Notes: a model not told the origin generated them from the sequence alone. Counted from the first letter of the stretch, positions 7,918 through 22,303 are shown. The stretch: 64,000 nucleotides of DNA from Xanthomonas sp. XNM01 (GCF_014851915.1 NZ_JACVAP010000002.1:682001-746000); one strand, 5' to 3'. Translations and numbers: made by a program.

Positions 7918-10900
7918 ATGCGCCTGTCCACCATCAAGCTGTCCGGCTTCAAGTCCTTCGTCGATCCGACCACGCTGCACCTGCCGACCAACATGACCGG
8001 CGTGGTCGGTCCGAACGGCTGCGGCAAGTCCAACATCATCGACGCGGTGCGCTGGGTGATGGGCGAAAGCTCGGCCAGCCGGCTGCGGGGCGATTCGCTG
8101 ACCGACGTGATCTTCTCCGGGTCCTCGGCCCGCAAGCCGGTGTCGCAGGCCACCGTCGAGCTGATCTTCGACAACACCGACCACACGATCTCGGGCGAGT
8201 ACGCCGCGTTCAACGAGATCTCGGTCAAGCGCCTGGTCAGCCGCGACGGGCAGAGCAGCTACTACCTCAACGGCACAAAGTGCCGCCGGCGCGACATCAC
8301 CGACCTGTTCCTCGGGACCGGCCTTGGGCCGCGCAGCTACTCGATCATCGAGCAGGGCATGATCAGCCAGATCATCGAGGCCCGGCCCGAGGACCTGCGC
8401 GTGTACCTGGAGGAGGCCGCCGGCATCTCCAAGTACAAGGAGCGCCGCAAGGAGACCGAGACCCGCATCCGCCACACCCGCGAGAACCTCGACCGCCTCG
8501 GCGACCTGCGCGAGGAGATCGACAAGCAGCTCGAACACCTGCGTCGGCAGGCGCGCCAGGCCGAGCAGTACCAGGCGCTGCAGGCGGACCGCAAGGTCAA
8601 GGACGCGGAGTGGAAGGCGCTGCAGTACCGCGAACTGGACCTGCAGCTGCAGGGCCTGCGCGAGAAGCTGGCGCAGGAGGAGACCCGGCTCGAGCAGATC
8701 ATCGCCGGCCAGCGCGAGGCCGAGCGCGAGATCGAGACCGGCCGCGTGCGCCGCGAGGAAGCCGCCGAGGCGCTGAACCGCGCCCAGGCCGACGTCTACC
8801 AGGTCGGCGGCGTGCTGGCCCGGATCGAGCAGCAAATCCAGCACCAGCGCGAGATGGCCTCGCGCCTGCACAAGGCGCGCGACGAGGCCGCCAGCCAGCT
8901 GGGCGAGCTCGACCGCCACATCCAGGACGACCAGGGCCGGCTGGCGGCATTGACCGCCTCGGTCGAGGACGCCGAGCCGCAACTGGAGCAGATGCGCGAG
9001 GACGACGCGTTCAAGCAGGACGCGCTGCACGAGGCCGAGGCGGCGCTGGCGAACTGGCAGCAGCGCTGGGAGGCGCATGGCCGCGAGGCCGCCGAGGCCA
9101 GCCGCGCCGGCGAGGTCGAGCGCACCCGCGTCGACTATCTGGACCGGCAGGGCCTGGAAGCGCAGCGTCGCCGCGAAACGCTGGTCGCCGAACGCACCGG
9201 GCTCGATCTCGACGCGCTGGCCGAGGCCTTCGAGGAGGCCCAGCTGCAGCACGAAACGCAGAAGGCCGCGCTGGACGGGCTCAACGAGCAGCTCGAAGCG
9301 CGCAGGCAGGTGGTCGCCGAGACCCAGGAACAGCAGCGTGCCACCCAGGCCGAACTCGGCGAGGTGCGCAAGCAGGCCCAGGCCGCGCGCGGCCGCCTGT
9401 CCTCGCTGGAAACCCTGCAGCAGGCCGCGCTGGGCCAGGAGCAGGGTGCCGCCGTGGCGTGGCTGAAGGCGCACGGGCTGGAGTCCGGCGCCCGCGTCGG
9501 CGAGCGGCTCGAGGTCGAGGCCGGCTGGGAAAACGCCGTCGAAGGCGCGCTCGGGCAGCTGATCGAAGGCGTGCTGGTGCAGTCGCCCGAAGCCCTGGTC
9601 GAGGCGCTGGCCGATCTGGGCGAGGGCCGGATCGCGCTGGTCGCCGAGGGCGCCGGCAGCGTCGACTTCGCGCCGACCTCGCTGGCCGCACGCGTGCAGG
9701 GCCCGTTGGCGATCCGTCGCCTGCTCGCGCGCCTGCACGTGGCCGAGGACCTGGAGGACGCGCGCCGGCTGCTGCCGCAGCTGGGCGAGGGCGATTCGAT
9801 CATCACCCGCGGCGGTGAACGCCTCGGGGCCGGCTGGGTGCGGGTATCGCGCTCGGGCGCGGCCAAGCAGGGCGCACTGCTGCGCGAGCGCGAGATCCAG
9901 ACCCTGCGCGCGCAGATCGAGACGCTGCAGGAGCGCGAGGCCGAACTGGAACACCTGCTGGTGGAGCAGCGCGACCGCCTGCTGGCCGGCGAGCAGCAGC
10001 GCGAGGACGCGCAGCGCCAGCTGTACGTCGCGCACCGCGCGGTCTCCGAACTGGCCGGGCAGCTGCAGAGCCAGCAGGGGCGGATGGACACTGCACGCCA
10101 GCGCATCGACCGGATCGAGCAGGAGCTGGAGCAGCTGGTCGAGACGCTGGACGACAGCGGCGAACAGGCACGCGAGTCGCGGTCGCGGCTCGAGGAGGCC
10201 GTCCTGAGGATGGGCGAGCTGGAGAGTGCCCGCGAGGCGCTGGAGGCCGAGCGCCGCCGCCGCATCGAGGCGCGCGACCTGGCCCGCGACGCCGCACGCA
10301 GCAGCCGCGATGCCAGCCATGCGCTGGCGCTGAGCCTGGAATCGCAGCGCAGCCAGATCGCCTCGCTGACCCAGGCGCTGCAGCGCATGGGCGCGCAGCG
10401 CGGCCAGCTCGATTCGCGCCTGGGCGAGCTCAGCGAGCAGCTCGACACCGGCGATTCGCCGGTGGAGACGCTGGAGGCCGAACACCAGATCGCGCTGGGC
10501 GAACGCGTGCGTGCCGACCGCGCGCTGGGCGAGGCGCGTGCGCTGCTGGAAGGCATCGACCACGAACTGCGCACCAGCGAGCAGACCCGCCACCAGCGCG
10601 ACGAGCAGTCGCTGGCGCAGCGCGAGCGCATCGCCCAGCGCCGCCTCGACCAGCAGGCGCTGGCGCTGAAGGCCGAGCAGCTGGCGCAGGCGATCGTCGG
10701 CGAGGGCCTGGTCGTGGACGACGTGGTCAACACCCTGCCCGAGGTCGCCGATCCCCGCGAGTGGGAGCAGGCGGTCGGGCAGATCGACGCGCGCATGCGC
10801 CGCCTGGAGCCGGTCAACCTGGCCGCGATCCAGGAGTACGGCGAGGCCGAGCAGCGCAAGCTGTACCTGGACGCGCAGAACACCGACCTCAACACCGCGC

Positions 10901-11421
10901 TGGAAACCCTGGAAGAGGCGATCCGCAAGATCGACCGCGAGACCCGCGGCCGCTTCAAGGACACCTTCGACCGGGTCAATTCCGGCGTGCAGGCGTTGTA
11001 TCCACGCCTGTTCGGCGGCGGCCACGCCTACCTGGAGCTGACCGGCGAGGACCTGCTGGATACCGGCGTTGCGATCATGGCGCGCCCGCCCGGCAAGCGC
11101 GTGTCCAGCATCTCGCTGCTGTCGGGCGGCGAGAAGGCGATGACCGCGGTGGCGCTGGTGTTCGCGATCTTCCAGCTCAATCCGGCGCCGTTCTGCCTGC
11201 TCGACGAGGTCGACGCACCGCTGGACGAGGCCAATGTCGGCCGCTTGGCCAACATGGTCCTGGAGATGAGCGAGAAGGTGCAGTTCCTGTTCGTCACCCA
11301 CAACAAGGCGACGATGGAAGCGGCGCACCAGCTGTCCGGCGTGACCATGCGCGAGCCGGGCGTGAGCCGCCTGGTGAGCGTCGACCTGGCCGAAGCCGCG
11401 CGCCTGGTCGGGGCCGCCTGA
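7918..11421 (+). CDS. smc: Chromosome partition protein SMC
   Basis: A 1167-residue SMC ATPase, the usual length. The N-terminal Walker A GPNGCGKSN is at residues 31-39, followed by the SMC-specific FSGSSARKPV and EEAAGISKYKERR. Two long coiled coils rich in Glu, Arg, Gln and Ala flank a hinge at roughly 500-650 (AAVAWLKAHGLESGARVG and following). The C-terminal head carries the ABC signature LSGGEKAMTAVALVFAI and Walker B LLDEVDAPLDEANVGR. It compacts and segregates the chromosome together with ScpA and ScpB, neither of which is here. The ATG at 7918 was chosen because family homology begins at MRLSTIKLSGFKSF; longer in-frame extensions do not match. zipA follows, as in Pseudomonas. Confidence 0.97.
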   Translation: MRLSTIKLSGFKSFVDPTTLHLPTNMTGVVGPNGCGKSNIIDAVRWVMGESSASRLRGDSLTDVIFSGSSARKPVSQATVELIFDNTDHTISGEYAAFNEISVKRLVSRDGQSSYYLNGTKCRRRDITDLFLGTGLGPRSYSIIEQGMISQIIEARPEDLRVYLEEAAGISKYKERRKETETRIRHTRENLDRLGDLREEIDKQLEHLRRQARQAEQYQALQADRKVKDAEWKALQYRELDLQLQGLREKLAQEETRLEQIIAGQREAEREIETGRVRREEAAEALNRAQADVYQVGGVLARIEQQIQHQREMASRLHKARDEAASQLGELDRHIQDDQGRLAALTASVEDAEPQLEQMREDDAFKQDALHEAEAALANWQQRWEAHGREAAEASRAGEVERTRVDYLDRQGLEAQRRRETLVAERTGLDLDALAEAFEEAQLQHETQKAALDGLNEQLEARRQVVAETQEQQRATQAELGEVRKQAQAARGRLSSLETLQQAALGQEQGAAVAWLKAHGLESGARVGERLEVEAGWENAVEGALGQLIEGVLVQSPEALVEALADLGEGRIALVAEGAGSVDFAPTSLAARVQGPLAIRRLLARLHVAEDLEDARRLLPQLGEGDSIITRGGERLGAGWVRVSRSGAAKQGALLREREIQTLRAQIETLQEREAELEHLLVEQRDRLLAGEQQREDAQRQLYVAHRAVSELAGQLQSQQGRMDTARQRIDRIEQELEQLVETLDDSGEQARESRSRLEEAVLRMGELESAREALEAERRRRIEARDLARDAARSSRDASHALALSLESQRSQIASLTQALQRMGAQRGQLDSRLGELSEQLDTGDSPVETLEAEHQIALGERVRADRALGEARALLEGIDHELRTSEQTRHQRDEQSLAQRERIAQRRLDQQALALKAEQLAQAIVGEGLVVDDVVNTLPEVADPREWEQAVGQIDARMRRLEPVNLAAIQEYGEAEQRKLYLDAQNTDLNTALETLEEAIRKIDRETRGRFKDTFDRVNSGVQALYPRLFGGGHAYLELTGEDLLDTGVAIMARPPGKRVSSISLLSGGEKAMTAVALVFAIFQLNPAPFCLLDEVDAPLDEANVGRLANMVLEMSEKVQFLFVTHNKATMEAAHQLSGVTMREPGVSRLVSVDLAEAARLVGAA

Positions 11422-11538
11422 GCCGGGTCAGGCGCCGTGCGCCTGGCATGCGGCGCCGGCGATTTGGGTTGAACGATTCACGGATCCCGGCTTTTTTGCC
11501 ATCCTGCACCACCCGGAACACAGGCGGAGAGCCGCACG

Positions 11539-12288
11539 ATGGATGAGAGAGACCTGCTGCGCATCGGTATCCTGGCTGCCGGCCTGTTGCTGATCGCAGG
11601 CATCTTCTACTTTGGCCGCCCCAAAAAGGAGCAGCAGGGACGCCGCCGTCCGTCGCCCGCACCGTCGCCCGATCCGGCCGGTGGCCGCCGCGAACCCTCG
11701 CTGGATGGCGAGCCCGCCGCGGCCCAGGCCTCGCCTGCCGACGGCGAGGTCGCCGGCGGTGCGGTCGCGCAGTCCGAGTTCGGGCTGGAGCCGCAGGCGC
11801 AGTCCGGCAGCGACGTCGGCAAGCGCGCGACGCAGGATTTCGACAAGATCGTGTCGCTGTACGTGGCGGCGCGTGCCGGCCAGGTACTGCGCGGCGAGGA
11901 CATCGTGGTGGCGGCGGAGAAGACGGGCATGGTCTTCGGCCACATGAACGTGTTCCACCGCCTGGTCGAGGGCCAGCCCGAGCGCGGCCCGGTGTTCAGC
12001 ATGGCCAGCATCATCAAGCCGGGCAGCTTCGACATGGCCACCATCCGCGAGATGGAGACCCCGGCGATCGCCTTCTTCCTGACACTGCCCGCTCCGATGC
12101 CGGCGCTCGATGCCTGGGAGAAGATGCTGCCGACCGTGCAGCGCATGGCCGAGCTGCTCGATGGCGTGGTCCTGGACGACAGCCGCAACGCGCTGGGCCG
12201 TCAGCGGATCGCGCACATCCGCGACGAGCTGCGGGCGTACGACCGCCAGCACGAAGCGCCGCCGCTGACGAAATCGCCGCGCTGGTGA
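11539..12288 (+). CDS. zipA: Cell division protein ZipA
   Basis: A 249-residue division protein. It has an N-terminal membrane anchor (about residues 8-26, GILAAGLLLIAGIFYFG), a Pro/Ala/Gln-rich flexible linker (about 27-110), and a C-terminal FtsZ-binding domain starting near residue 112 (DKIVSLYVAARAGQVLRGED). Helix and strand pattern such as FGHMNVFHRL and GPVFSMASIIKPGSFD matches the ZipA-C family. It tethers the FtsZ ring to the inner membrane. It follows smc by 117 nt. In Pseudomonas and E. coli ligA sits directly downstream, but here an opposite-strand aminotransferase gene separates them. Confidence 0.93.
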   Translation: MDERDLLRIGILAAGLLLIAGIFYFGRPKKEQQGRRRPSPAPSPDPAGGRREPSLDGEPAAAQASPADGEVAGGAVAQSEFGLEPQAQSGSDVGKRATQDFDKIVSLYVAARAGQVLRGEDIVVAAEKTGMVFGHMNVFHRLVEGQPERGPVFSMASIIKPGSFDMATIREMETPAIAFFLTLPAPMPALDAWEKMLPTVQRMAELLDGVVLDDSRNALGRQRIAHIRDELRAYDRQHEAPPLTKSPRW

Positions 12289-17527
<5,239 letters not shown>

Positions 17528-17618
17528 CGCGCTGCGCGGACATTCATCGTTTCTTCCCGATTGCCGGCAGAGAATGCGGATGACGTCAGGGCCAGTCCCC
17601 GGCGCAGGAACAGGGGCA

Positions 17619-18341
17619 ATGAGCAGAATGGGGAAGGCAAGGCGTTCGATGGTGGCGCCGTTCGCGGTGCTGCTGGGCCTGCTCGGCGTGCCGGCTGCAC
17701 CGGCAGCCGCGCAGGAGGCGGCGCCGACCTCCACGCGTTGCGAGTCGCGCGACCTGCGCTGGGTCCACTGCGCGCTCGACACGCGCCAGGGCGTCGACCT
17801 GGTCCGGCAGATGTCGGACACCCCCTGCATCCGCGACACCGACTGGGGCACCGACGAGCGCGGCGTGTGGGTGGCGCGCGGCTGCCGCGCCGATTTCCGC
17901 GCGCGCGGCGCCGGTTCGACCGAGGAGCCGCGGACGGTGGCGCGCAGGATGATCCGATGCGAATCGCGCAGCGGCCGCGTCGCGACCTGTCCGGTGACCC
18001 TGCGCGGCGCGCCGGTCCGCCTGCTGCGGCAGATGTCCTCGTTCCCGTGCCGCGCCGGCGAGAGCTGGGGGGTGGAGCGCAACGAGATCTGGGTGTCGCG
18101 CGGCTGCAAGGCCGAATTCGAGATCGGCGATCGCGACGGCGGGTTCCCGCCCGGACCACGCGCGCTGGAGTGCGAATCCAAGGATCAGCGGCGGCGCTCC
18201 TGCGGCACTACCGTCGAGGTCGGGGTGAAACTGCACCAGCAGCTCTCGCACGCACCCTGCGTGGAAGGCCAGAGCTGGGGCTGGGATGCGGGCGGGGTGT
18301 GGGTCGACCAGGGCTGCAGGGCGCGCTTCGCCGTCGAGTGA
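17619..18341 (+). CDS. DUF3011 secreted protein with three cysteine repeats
   Basis: A 240-residue protein with a signal peptide (about residues 1-33, cleavage near PAAAQ). It then has three tandem repeats of about 65 residues, each with the pattern CES, a second Cys 11-12 residues later, QMS or QLS, PC, SWG, and WV-x-GC-x-A-x-F. The even cysteine number suggests disulfide bonds in the periplasm. This is the DUF3011 family; its function is not known. AGGAAC and AGGGG precede the chosen ATG at 17619. Upstream in-frame starts would put the hydrophobic signal too far inside. Confidence 0.8.
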   Translation: MSRMGKARRSMVAPFAVLLGLLGVPAAPAAAQEAAPTSTRCESRDLRWVHCALDTRQGVDLVRQMSDTPCIRDTDWGTDERGVWVARGCRADFRARGAGSTEEPRTVARRMIRCESRSGRVATCPVTLRGAPVRLLRQMSSFPCRAGESWGVERNEIWVSRGCKAEFEIGDRDGGFPPGPRALECESKDQRRRSCGTTVEVGVKLHQQLSHAPCVEGQSWGWDAGGVWVDQGCRARFAVE

Positions 18342-18381
18342 CCGGGCTGCATGCCCGGCATGGGCCAGGCGGGGCAGGCCG

Positions 18382-18387
18382 TACAAT
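18382..18387 (+). promoter_or_regulatory. -10 box placed for leaderless mtnA mRNA
   Basis: TACAAT ends exactly 6 nt before the mtnA ATG, so transcription would start at or beside the A of the start codon. There is no ribosome site in between. Confidence 0.5.
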
Positions 18388-18393
18388 GCGCGG

Positions 18394-19455
18394 ATGAACA
18401 CCGACATCGACTTCGCCCGCTACGACCGTATCCGTCCGATCCTGTGGACCGGCGACGCCCTGGAACTGCTCGACCAGCGCAAGCTGCCCTTCGTGGTCGA
18501 ACACGTGACCTGCACCGACAGCGATGCGGTTGCCGCCGCGATCCATGCGCTGACCGTGCGCGGCGCGCCGGCGATCGGCATCGCCGCGGCGTGGGGCGTG
18601 GTCCTGGCCGGGCGGGCGGTCGATGCCGACGATGGTGCACAGGCGCTGCTCAGGCTGGAGCCTGCGCTGCAGCGTCTGAACGCCTCGCGCCCGACCGCGG
18701 TCAACCTGGCCTGGGCACTGGCGCGGATGCGTCGTGCGCTGGCCGCTGCCGGTGCGGACTGGCGCGAGGTGGTCGAACGCGAAGCGCAGGCCATTTCCGA
18801 CGAAGATCTGGCCGCCAACCGGCACATGGGCGCGCTGGGTGCGGCGCTGATTGCCGACGGCAGCGGCGTGCTGACCCACTGCAACACCGGTTCGCTGGCC
18901 ACCGCCGGCTTCGGTACCGCGCTGGGCGTGATCCGCGCGGGCATGGCCGAGGGCCGGATCGCCCGCGTGTTCGCCGGTGAGACCCGGCCGTGGCTGCAGG
19001 GCGCGCGCCTGACCGTGTGGGAACTGCAGCAGGACGGCATCGACGCGACCCTGATCGCCGATTCGGCCGCCTCGCACCTGATGAAGACCGGCGCGGTGCA
19101 ATGGGTCGTGGTCGGCGCCGACCGGATCTGCGCCAACGGCGACACTGCCAACAAGATCGGCACCTACCAGCTGGCGATCGCCGCCCGCCACCACGGGGTG
19201 AAGTTCATGGTGGTCGCGCCGTCCTCGACGGTCGATCTGGACACCGCCGATGGCGACATGATCGAGATCGAGCAGCGCGACCCGGGCGAGCTGTACGGTG
19301 TGGGAGGCAGCCGCACGGTGGCCGAGGGCATCGCCGCCTGGAATCCGGTGTTCGACGTGACCCCGGCCGATCTGATCGACGCGATCGTCACCGAGAAGGG
19401 CGTGGTCGAGCGCCCGGACGTGGCGGCGATGCGCCGGGTGTTCGGCAGCCCCTGA
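18394..19455 (+). CDS. mtnA: S-methyl-5-thioribose-1-phosphate isomerase
   Basis: A 353-residue isomerase of the methionine salvage pathway that converts 5-methylthioribose-1-phosphate to methylthioribulose-1-phosphate. Family features are the N-terminal [15 protein letters not shown], the catalytic Cys163 in [10 protein letters not shown] and Asp243 in [19 protein letters not shown]. The fold is that of eIF2B-like isomerases. Other salvage genes are not adjacent; in this lineage mtnA often lies alone upstream of gyrA. No Shine-Dalgarno precedes the start and a -10 box is 6 nt upstream, so the message may be leaderless. Confidence 0.95.
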   Translation: MNTDIDFARYDRIRPILWTGDALELLDQRKLPFVVEHVTCTDSDAVAAAIHALTVRGAPAIGIAAAWGVVLAGRAVDADDGAQALLRLEPALQRLNASRPTAVNLAWALARMRRALAAAGADWREVVEREAQAISDEDLAANRHMGALGAALIADGSGVLTHCNTGSLATAGFGTALGVIRAGMAEGRIARVFAGETRPWLQGARLTVWELQQDGIDATLIADSAASHLMKTGAVQWVVVGADRICANGDTANKIGTYQLAIAARHHGVKFMVVAPSSTVDLDTADGDMIEIEQRDPGELYGVGGSRTVAEGIAAWNPVFDVTPADLIDAIVTEKGVVERPDVAAMRRVFGSP

Positions 19456-19707
19456 TCCGGCGGCCGGTACCGCGCGAAAGCGCCCTGCGTCGGAGCCGGC
19501 TCAACGCCTTGCCGTGTGTCCCGGCCGACAGGCGTGCGCTGTCCGGATGCATCAGCGGCGACGGTGTCCGGCATCGCGCTGCGATGGTCCGCAGGGCGAG
19601 CGGGATGGACGGCGGCGCGGGAGGCGCACGCATCGCCCGGGCATCGTGTGTTCCATGCATCGCACGGGTTCTGGCGATGCGCGCGACGGATCCTCCGGGG
19701 GAGGCGC

Positions 19708-20526
19708 TCAGCGCTCCGTCGACGGTGTCGTGCGCGCCGTCCAGGCAGGGCCGAGCGCACCCCAGCGGAAATGCGGATGCAGCAGGCCGAGTACCACGCC
19801 GGCGCTGGCGCTGGGCAGCAGGATGAAGGCGAGGAACTGCAGGGTCTGCATGCCCTGCACTGCGAACGGCGTTTGCTGGCCGGTCAGCAACTGGGTGGCG
19901 GCCATCATCGCGGTGTGGAAGCCGATCGCGGTCCATGGCGTGCCACTCATGGCGCGCAGTCCACCCAGGATCAGCGCGAAGCCCGGCAGGAACATCCACT
20001 GCCGGGCATCGTGCAGTGCGCCGATTTCGTAAGCGAAGCCGACGAATGCCAGCGCCTGCAGCAGCAGCGCCGCCCACTGCGGCATGCGGCTGCCGAACAG
20101 GCCCTGCAGATAGCCGCGCCAGATCACTTCCTCCGGCAGCGCTTCGGTCAGGAACACCGCGAGCATCAGCAGGGCCAGCCGCGGCCAGATCTCGGCGAAT
20201 GGCGCCAGCGGCGCGATCTGGGCGATGCCCAGCCCCAGGCACAGCGCCATGCCGGCTGCCGCCGGCAGCAGCCACAGGCACAGCCCCAGCGCGAACGCGC
20301 GCGCGGAGGCGGCGGCGCCCGCCATGCCGATGCGCGACCACGGTATGCGGTCCCGGTGCAGCAGTCCGGCCACCAGCGCCAGTGCGCCAGCGGCGAGCAC
20401 GCCGCCGCTCAGCAGGCGCCCACCGAGGCCGTGGCCGGGGCCGGCCAAAGGCAGCGCCAGCATCCACAGTGCCCAGGCGGCTGCCAGTGCGACCAGGCTG
20501 CGCCATATCAGCTGTGTGCCACGCAT
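19708..20526 (-). CDS. CPBP family intramembrane metalloprotease
   Basis: A 272-residue multi-pass membrane protein (about 7-8 hydrophobic segments) with the CPBP/Abi motifs. The Glu pair is Glu132-Glu133 with Arg137 in PEEVIWRGYL, a second motif is around YEIGALHD, and His204 is in GFHTAMM. Relatives include eukaryotic Rce1 CAAX proteases and bacteriocin self-immunity proteins; the substrate here is unknown. The gene converges with mtnA and is divergent from trhO by 88 nt. Nothing nearby supports a phage-resistance or bacteriocin role. Confidence 0.8.
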   Translation of the reverse strand: MRGTQLIWRSLVALAAAWALWMLALPLAGPGHGLGGRLLSGGVLAAGALALVAGLLHRDRIPWSRIGMAGAAASARAFALGLCLWLLPAAAGMALCLGLGIAQIAPLAPFAEIWPRLALLMLAVFLTEALPEEVIWRGYLQGLFGSRMPQWAALLLQALAFVGFAYEIGALHDARQWMFLPGFALILGGLRAMSGTPWTAIGFHTAMMAATQLLTGQQTPFAVQGMQTLQFLAFILLPSASAGVVLGLLHPHFRWGALGPAWTARTTPSTER

Positions 20527-20602
20527 CGCACGCCCCCTCCGGATCCATCCAGGATGCTGGAGGGTAGCCGATCGTCGCGGCCGGCCCGGGGCGTCGCACC
20601 GC

Positions 20603-20608
20603 TACAAT
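20603..20608 (+). promoter_or_regulatory. -10 box placed for leaderless trhO mRNA
   Basis: TACAAT followed by 6 nt and then ATG, the same geometry and nearly the same bases as before mtnA. No ribosome site separates them. Confidence 0.5.
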
Positions 20609-20614
20609 GCGCGC

Positions 20615-21352
20615 ATGACCTGCAATGTCGCCGCCTACCATTTCGCCCGGATCGAGGATCCGCAGTCGCTCGCCGACGTCCTGCATGCGCGTGCCGAGGC
20701 CGATGGCCTGATGGGCACGGTGCTGGTGGCGGGCGAGGGCATCAACGTGTTCCTGGCCGGCGACGAGGCCGCCGTCCATGGCTTCGTCGCGGCGCTGCGC
20801 GACGACGCGCGCTTCGCCGGCCTGCAGGCCAAATACAGCACCTGCATCCGGCAGCCGTTCGCGCGGCTGAAGGTCAAGGTCAAGCCGGAGATCATCAGCT
20901 TCCGCCATCCGCAGGCCTCGCCGCTGGAAACCGGCGAGCGCGCCCCGGCCGTGGATCCGCCGACGCTGGCGCGCTGGCTGGAGCAGGGCCATGACGACGC
21001 TGGAAAGCGCGTGGTGATGCTCGATACGCGCAATGTCCAAGAGGTCGCCCACGGCACCTTCACCGATGCGCTGACGCTGCCGATCGAGCGCTTCACCGAA
21101 CTGCCGGCGGCGCTCGCACCGCACCGCGAGGCCCTGCGCGATGCGACCGTGGTCAGCTTCTGCACCGGCGGCATCCGCTGCGAGAAGGCCGCGCTCTGGA
21201 TGCGGCAGGACGGCATGGACAACGTCTTGCAGCTCGAAGGCGGCATTCTCGGCTACTTCGAGCAGGTCGGCGGCGTCGGTTACGACGGCCGCTGCTTCGT
21301 GTTCGACGAGCGCATCGCACTGGATCCGCAGCTGCAGCCGCTGGTGGACTGA
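20615..21352 (+). CDS. trhO: tRNA uridine(34) hydroxylase TrhO (YceA, rhodanese-like)
   Basis: A 245-residue protein with an N-terminal UPF0176 acylphosphatase-like domain (GTVLVAGEGINVFLAG near residues 34-49) and a C-terminal rhodanese domain containing the active-site Cys183 in SFCTGGIRCEKA. TrhO hydroxylates U34 of tRNAs on the way to 5-methoxyuridine derivatives. The protein is short compared with E. coli TrhO because it lacks the C-terminal cysteine-rich extension. It lies directly upstream of a tRNA cluster; that may be coincidence. The start follows a TACAAT box by 6 nt. Confidence 0.88.
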   Translation: MTCNVAAYHFARIEDPQSLADVLHARAEADGLMGTVLVAGEGINVFLAGDEAAVHGFVAALRDDARFAGLQAKYSTCIRQPFARLKVKVKPEIISFRHPQASPLETGERAPAVDPPTLARWLEQGHDDAGKRVVMLDTRNVQEVAHGTFTDALTLPIERFTELPAALAPHREALRDATVVSFCTGGIRCEKAALWMRQDGMDNVLQLEGGILGYFEQVGGVGYDGRCFVFDERIALDPQLQPLVD

Positions 21353-21401
21353 GCCGGCCGCATCCCGCAGTCACGGATGTGAAACGCGGACGCAAAAAGG
21401 C

Positions 21402-21430
21402 TTGCACCCGTCGTAACGAGTGGCTAAGAT
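21402..21430 (+). promoter_or_regulatory. Promoter of the tRNA operon
   Basis: TTGCAC (21402-21407) and TAAGAT (21425-21430) are separated by exactly 17 nt and lie about 20 nt before the first tRNA. This is a strong sigma-70-type match. Confidence 0.75.
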
Positions 21431-21448
21431 TCTCCTCCTCAGCTTCGT

Positions 21449-21524
21449 GGGGCCATAGCTCAGCTGGGAGAGCGCCTGCATGGCATGCAGGAGGTCGGCG
21501 GTTCGATCCCGCCTGGCTCCACCA
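21449..21524 (+). tRNA. tRNA-Ala (GGC), copy 1
   Basis: A 76-nt cloverleaf: acceptor stem GGGGCCA pairs with TGGCTCC, the anticodon stem CCTGC/GCAGG encloses loop ATGGCAT with anticodon GGC, and the T-loop is GTTCGATC. CCA is encoded. It reads GCC and GCU codons. It is the first gene of a four-tRNA operon. Confidence 0.97.
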
Positions 21525-21559
21525 AATCCGACATTACGCCGGTGAAGCGACGGTTCCAA

Positions 21560-21635
21560 GTCCCCATCGTCTAGAGGCCTAGGACATTACCCTTTCACGG
21601 TAGCGACCGGGGTTCGAATCCCCGTGGGGACGCCA
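21560..21635 (+). tRNA. tRNA-Glu (TTC), copy 1
   Basis: A 76-nt tRNA with acceptor stem GTCCCCA/TGGGGAC, anticodon loop CTTTCAC (anticodon TTC), T-arm GGGGTTCGAATCCCC and encoded CCA. It follows tRNA-Ala by 35 nt. Confidence 0.97.
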
Positions 21636-21690
21636 CCATGCAGTACCACGATGCAGTCGCAGCCACGCGACCACATCGTTCCCGATCCAA

Positions 21691-21766
21691 GGGGCCATAG
21701 CTCAGCTGGGAGAGCGCCTGCATGGCATGCAGGAGGTCGGCGGTTCGATCCCGCCTGGCTCCACCA
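21691..21766 (+). tRNA. tRNA-Ala (GGC), copy 2
   Basis: Identical to the copy at 21449-21524, 242 nt downstream. Together with the second tRNA-Glu it forms a tandem duplication of the Ala-Glu pair. Confidence 0.97.
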
Positions 21767-21800
21767 CACCGGACACGCCGGTGAGGAAACCACGTTTCAC

Positions 21801-21876
21801 GTCCCCATCGTCTAGAGGCCTAGGACATTACCCTTTCACGGTAGCGACCGGGGTTCGAATCCCCGTGGGGACGCCA
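21801..21876 (+). tRNA. tRNA-Glu (TTC), copy 2
   Basis: Identical to the copy at 21560-21635, 241 nt downstream, and the last gene of the tRNA operon. A strong hairpin follows after 8 nt. Confidence 0.97.
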
Positions 21877-21884
21877 CTCGCAAG

Positions 21885-21918
21885 ACACGACAGGGCCGCG
21901 CAAGCGGCCCTGTCGTGT
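21885..21918 (+). terminator. Terminator of the tRNA operon
   Basis: A perfect 15-bp stem (ACACGACAGGGCCGC / GCGGCCCTGTCGTGT) with a GCAA tetraloop, followed by TGTTG. Its position right after the last tRNA fits a factor-independent terminator with a weak U-tract. Confidence 0.85.
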
Positions 21919-22102
21919 TGTGGGCACCGTTCTTCCGATGAGGGCTGCATTGCTGCAGGGGGAAAGTCGTATACGGTGCGGGCATCGCGTCGTGCTCTCG
22001 CGCCGTGTCGATTCCTTCCGCAGAAATCGGCTGTCACTCTTCTGACGACGGCGATGTTCCACCTGTCGATCCACTGCGCGTTCGAGCGTACCAACGCAAC
22101 AA

Positions 22103-22121
22103 GGCCGGCATGATGCCGGCC
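22103..22121 (-). terminator. Terminator of the Q-rich small ORF
   Basis: On the minus strand GGCCGGCAT, C, ATGCCGGCC is followed by TTGTTG, about 27 nt after the stop codon of the small Q-rich ORF. The stem is perfect (9 bp), but the one-base loop means a few inner pairs must open. Confidence 0.55.
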
Positions 22122-22147
22122 CTGCTGCGAACGCGTGCGGCAATGGG

Positions 22148-22303
22148 TCAGCGCTGCTGACGCTGCTGGTCTTCCTGCTGGCGACGTCCCTTCTGGTTGT
22201 CCTGCTGGTCGTCGCGCTGCTGCTGCTGCTGACCCTGCTGGCCGCGCTGGTTCTGGTCCTGATTCTGCCGCTGCTGCTCGTTCTGGTTCTTCTGCGTGGT
22301 CAT
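22148..22303 (-). CDS. 51-residue glutamine-rich hypothetical protein
   Basis: A very small hydrophilic protein: 24 of 51 residues are Gln, and most others are Arg, Asp, Asn, Lys and Gly. There is no hydrophobic, aromatic or cysteine residue apart from the start Met. It starts MTTQKNQNEQ and ends RQQEDQQRQQR. It must be intrinsically disordered. Codons are almost all CAG for Gln, so slippage-driven growth of a CAG-rich tract is possible. A 9-bp hairpin with a short T-rich tail lies just downstream in the right orientation. No clear ribosome site is present. I do not recognise a family; a non-coding repeat is the main alternative. Confidence 0.5.
   Translation of the reverse strand: MTTQKNQNEQQRQNQDQNQRGQQGQQQQQRDDQQDNQKGRRQQEDQQRQQR

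Noticed and set aside
7870-11328. A very long antisense open frame opposite smc
   Set aside because: A GC-skew shadow of the smc coiled coil; its Leu/Gln/Ala-rich product mirrors the smc codons.
17619-18341. Cysteine-rich secreted toxin
   Set aside because: The three repeats match DUF3011, a common uncharacterised family, and no immunity gene is adjacent.
19708-20526. Phage abortive-infection gene (the family is sometimes called Abi)
   Set aside because: The CPBP name covers proteases with many roles, and there is no defence-gene context.
21449-21876. Repeated blocks considered as CRISPR-like or transposon repeats
   Set aside because: Each block folds into a complete tRNA with encoded CCA; there are no spacers of uniform size and no cas genes.
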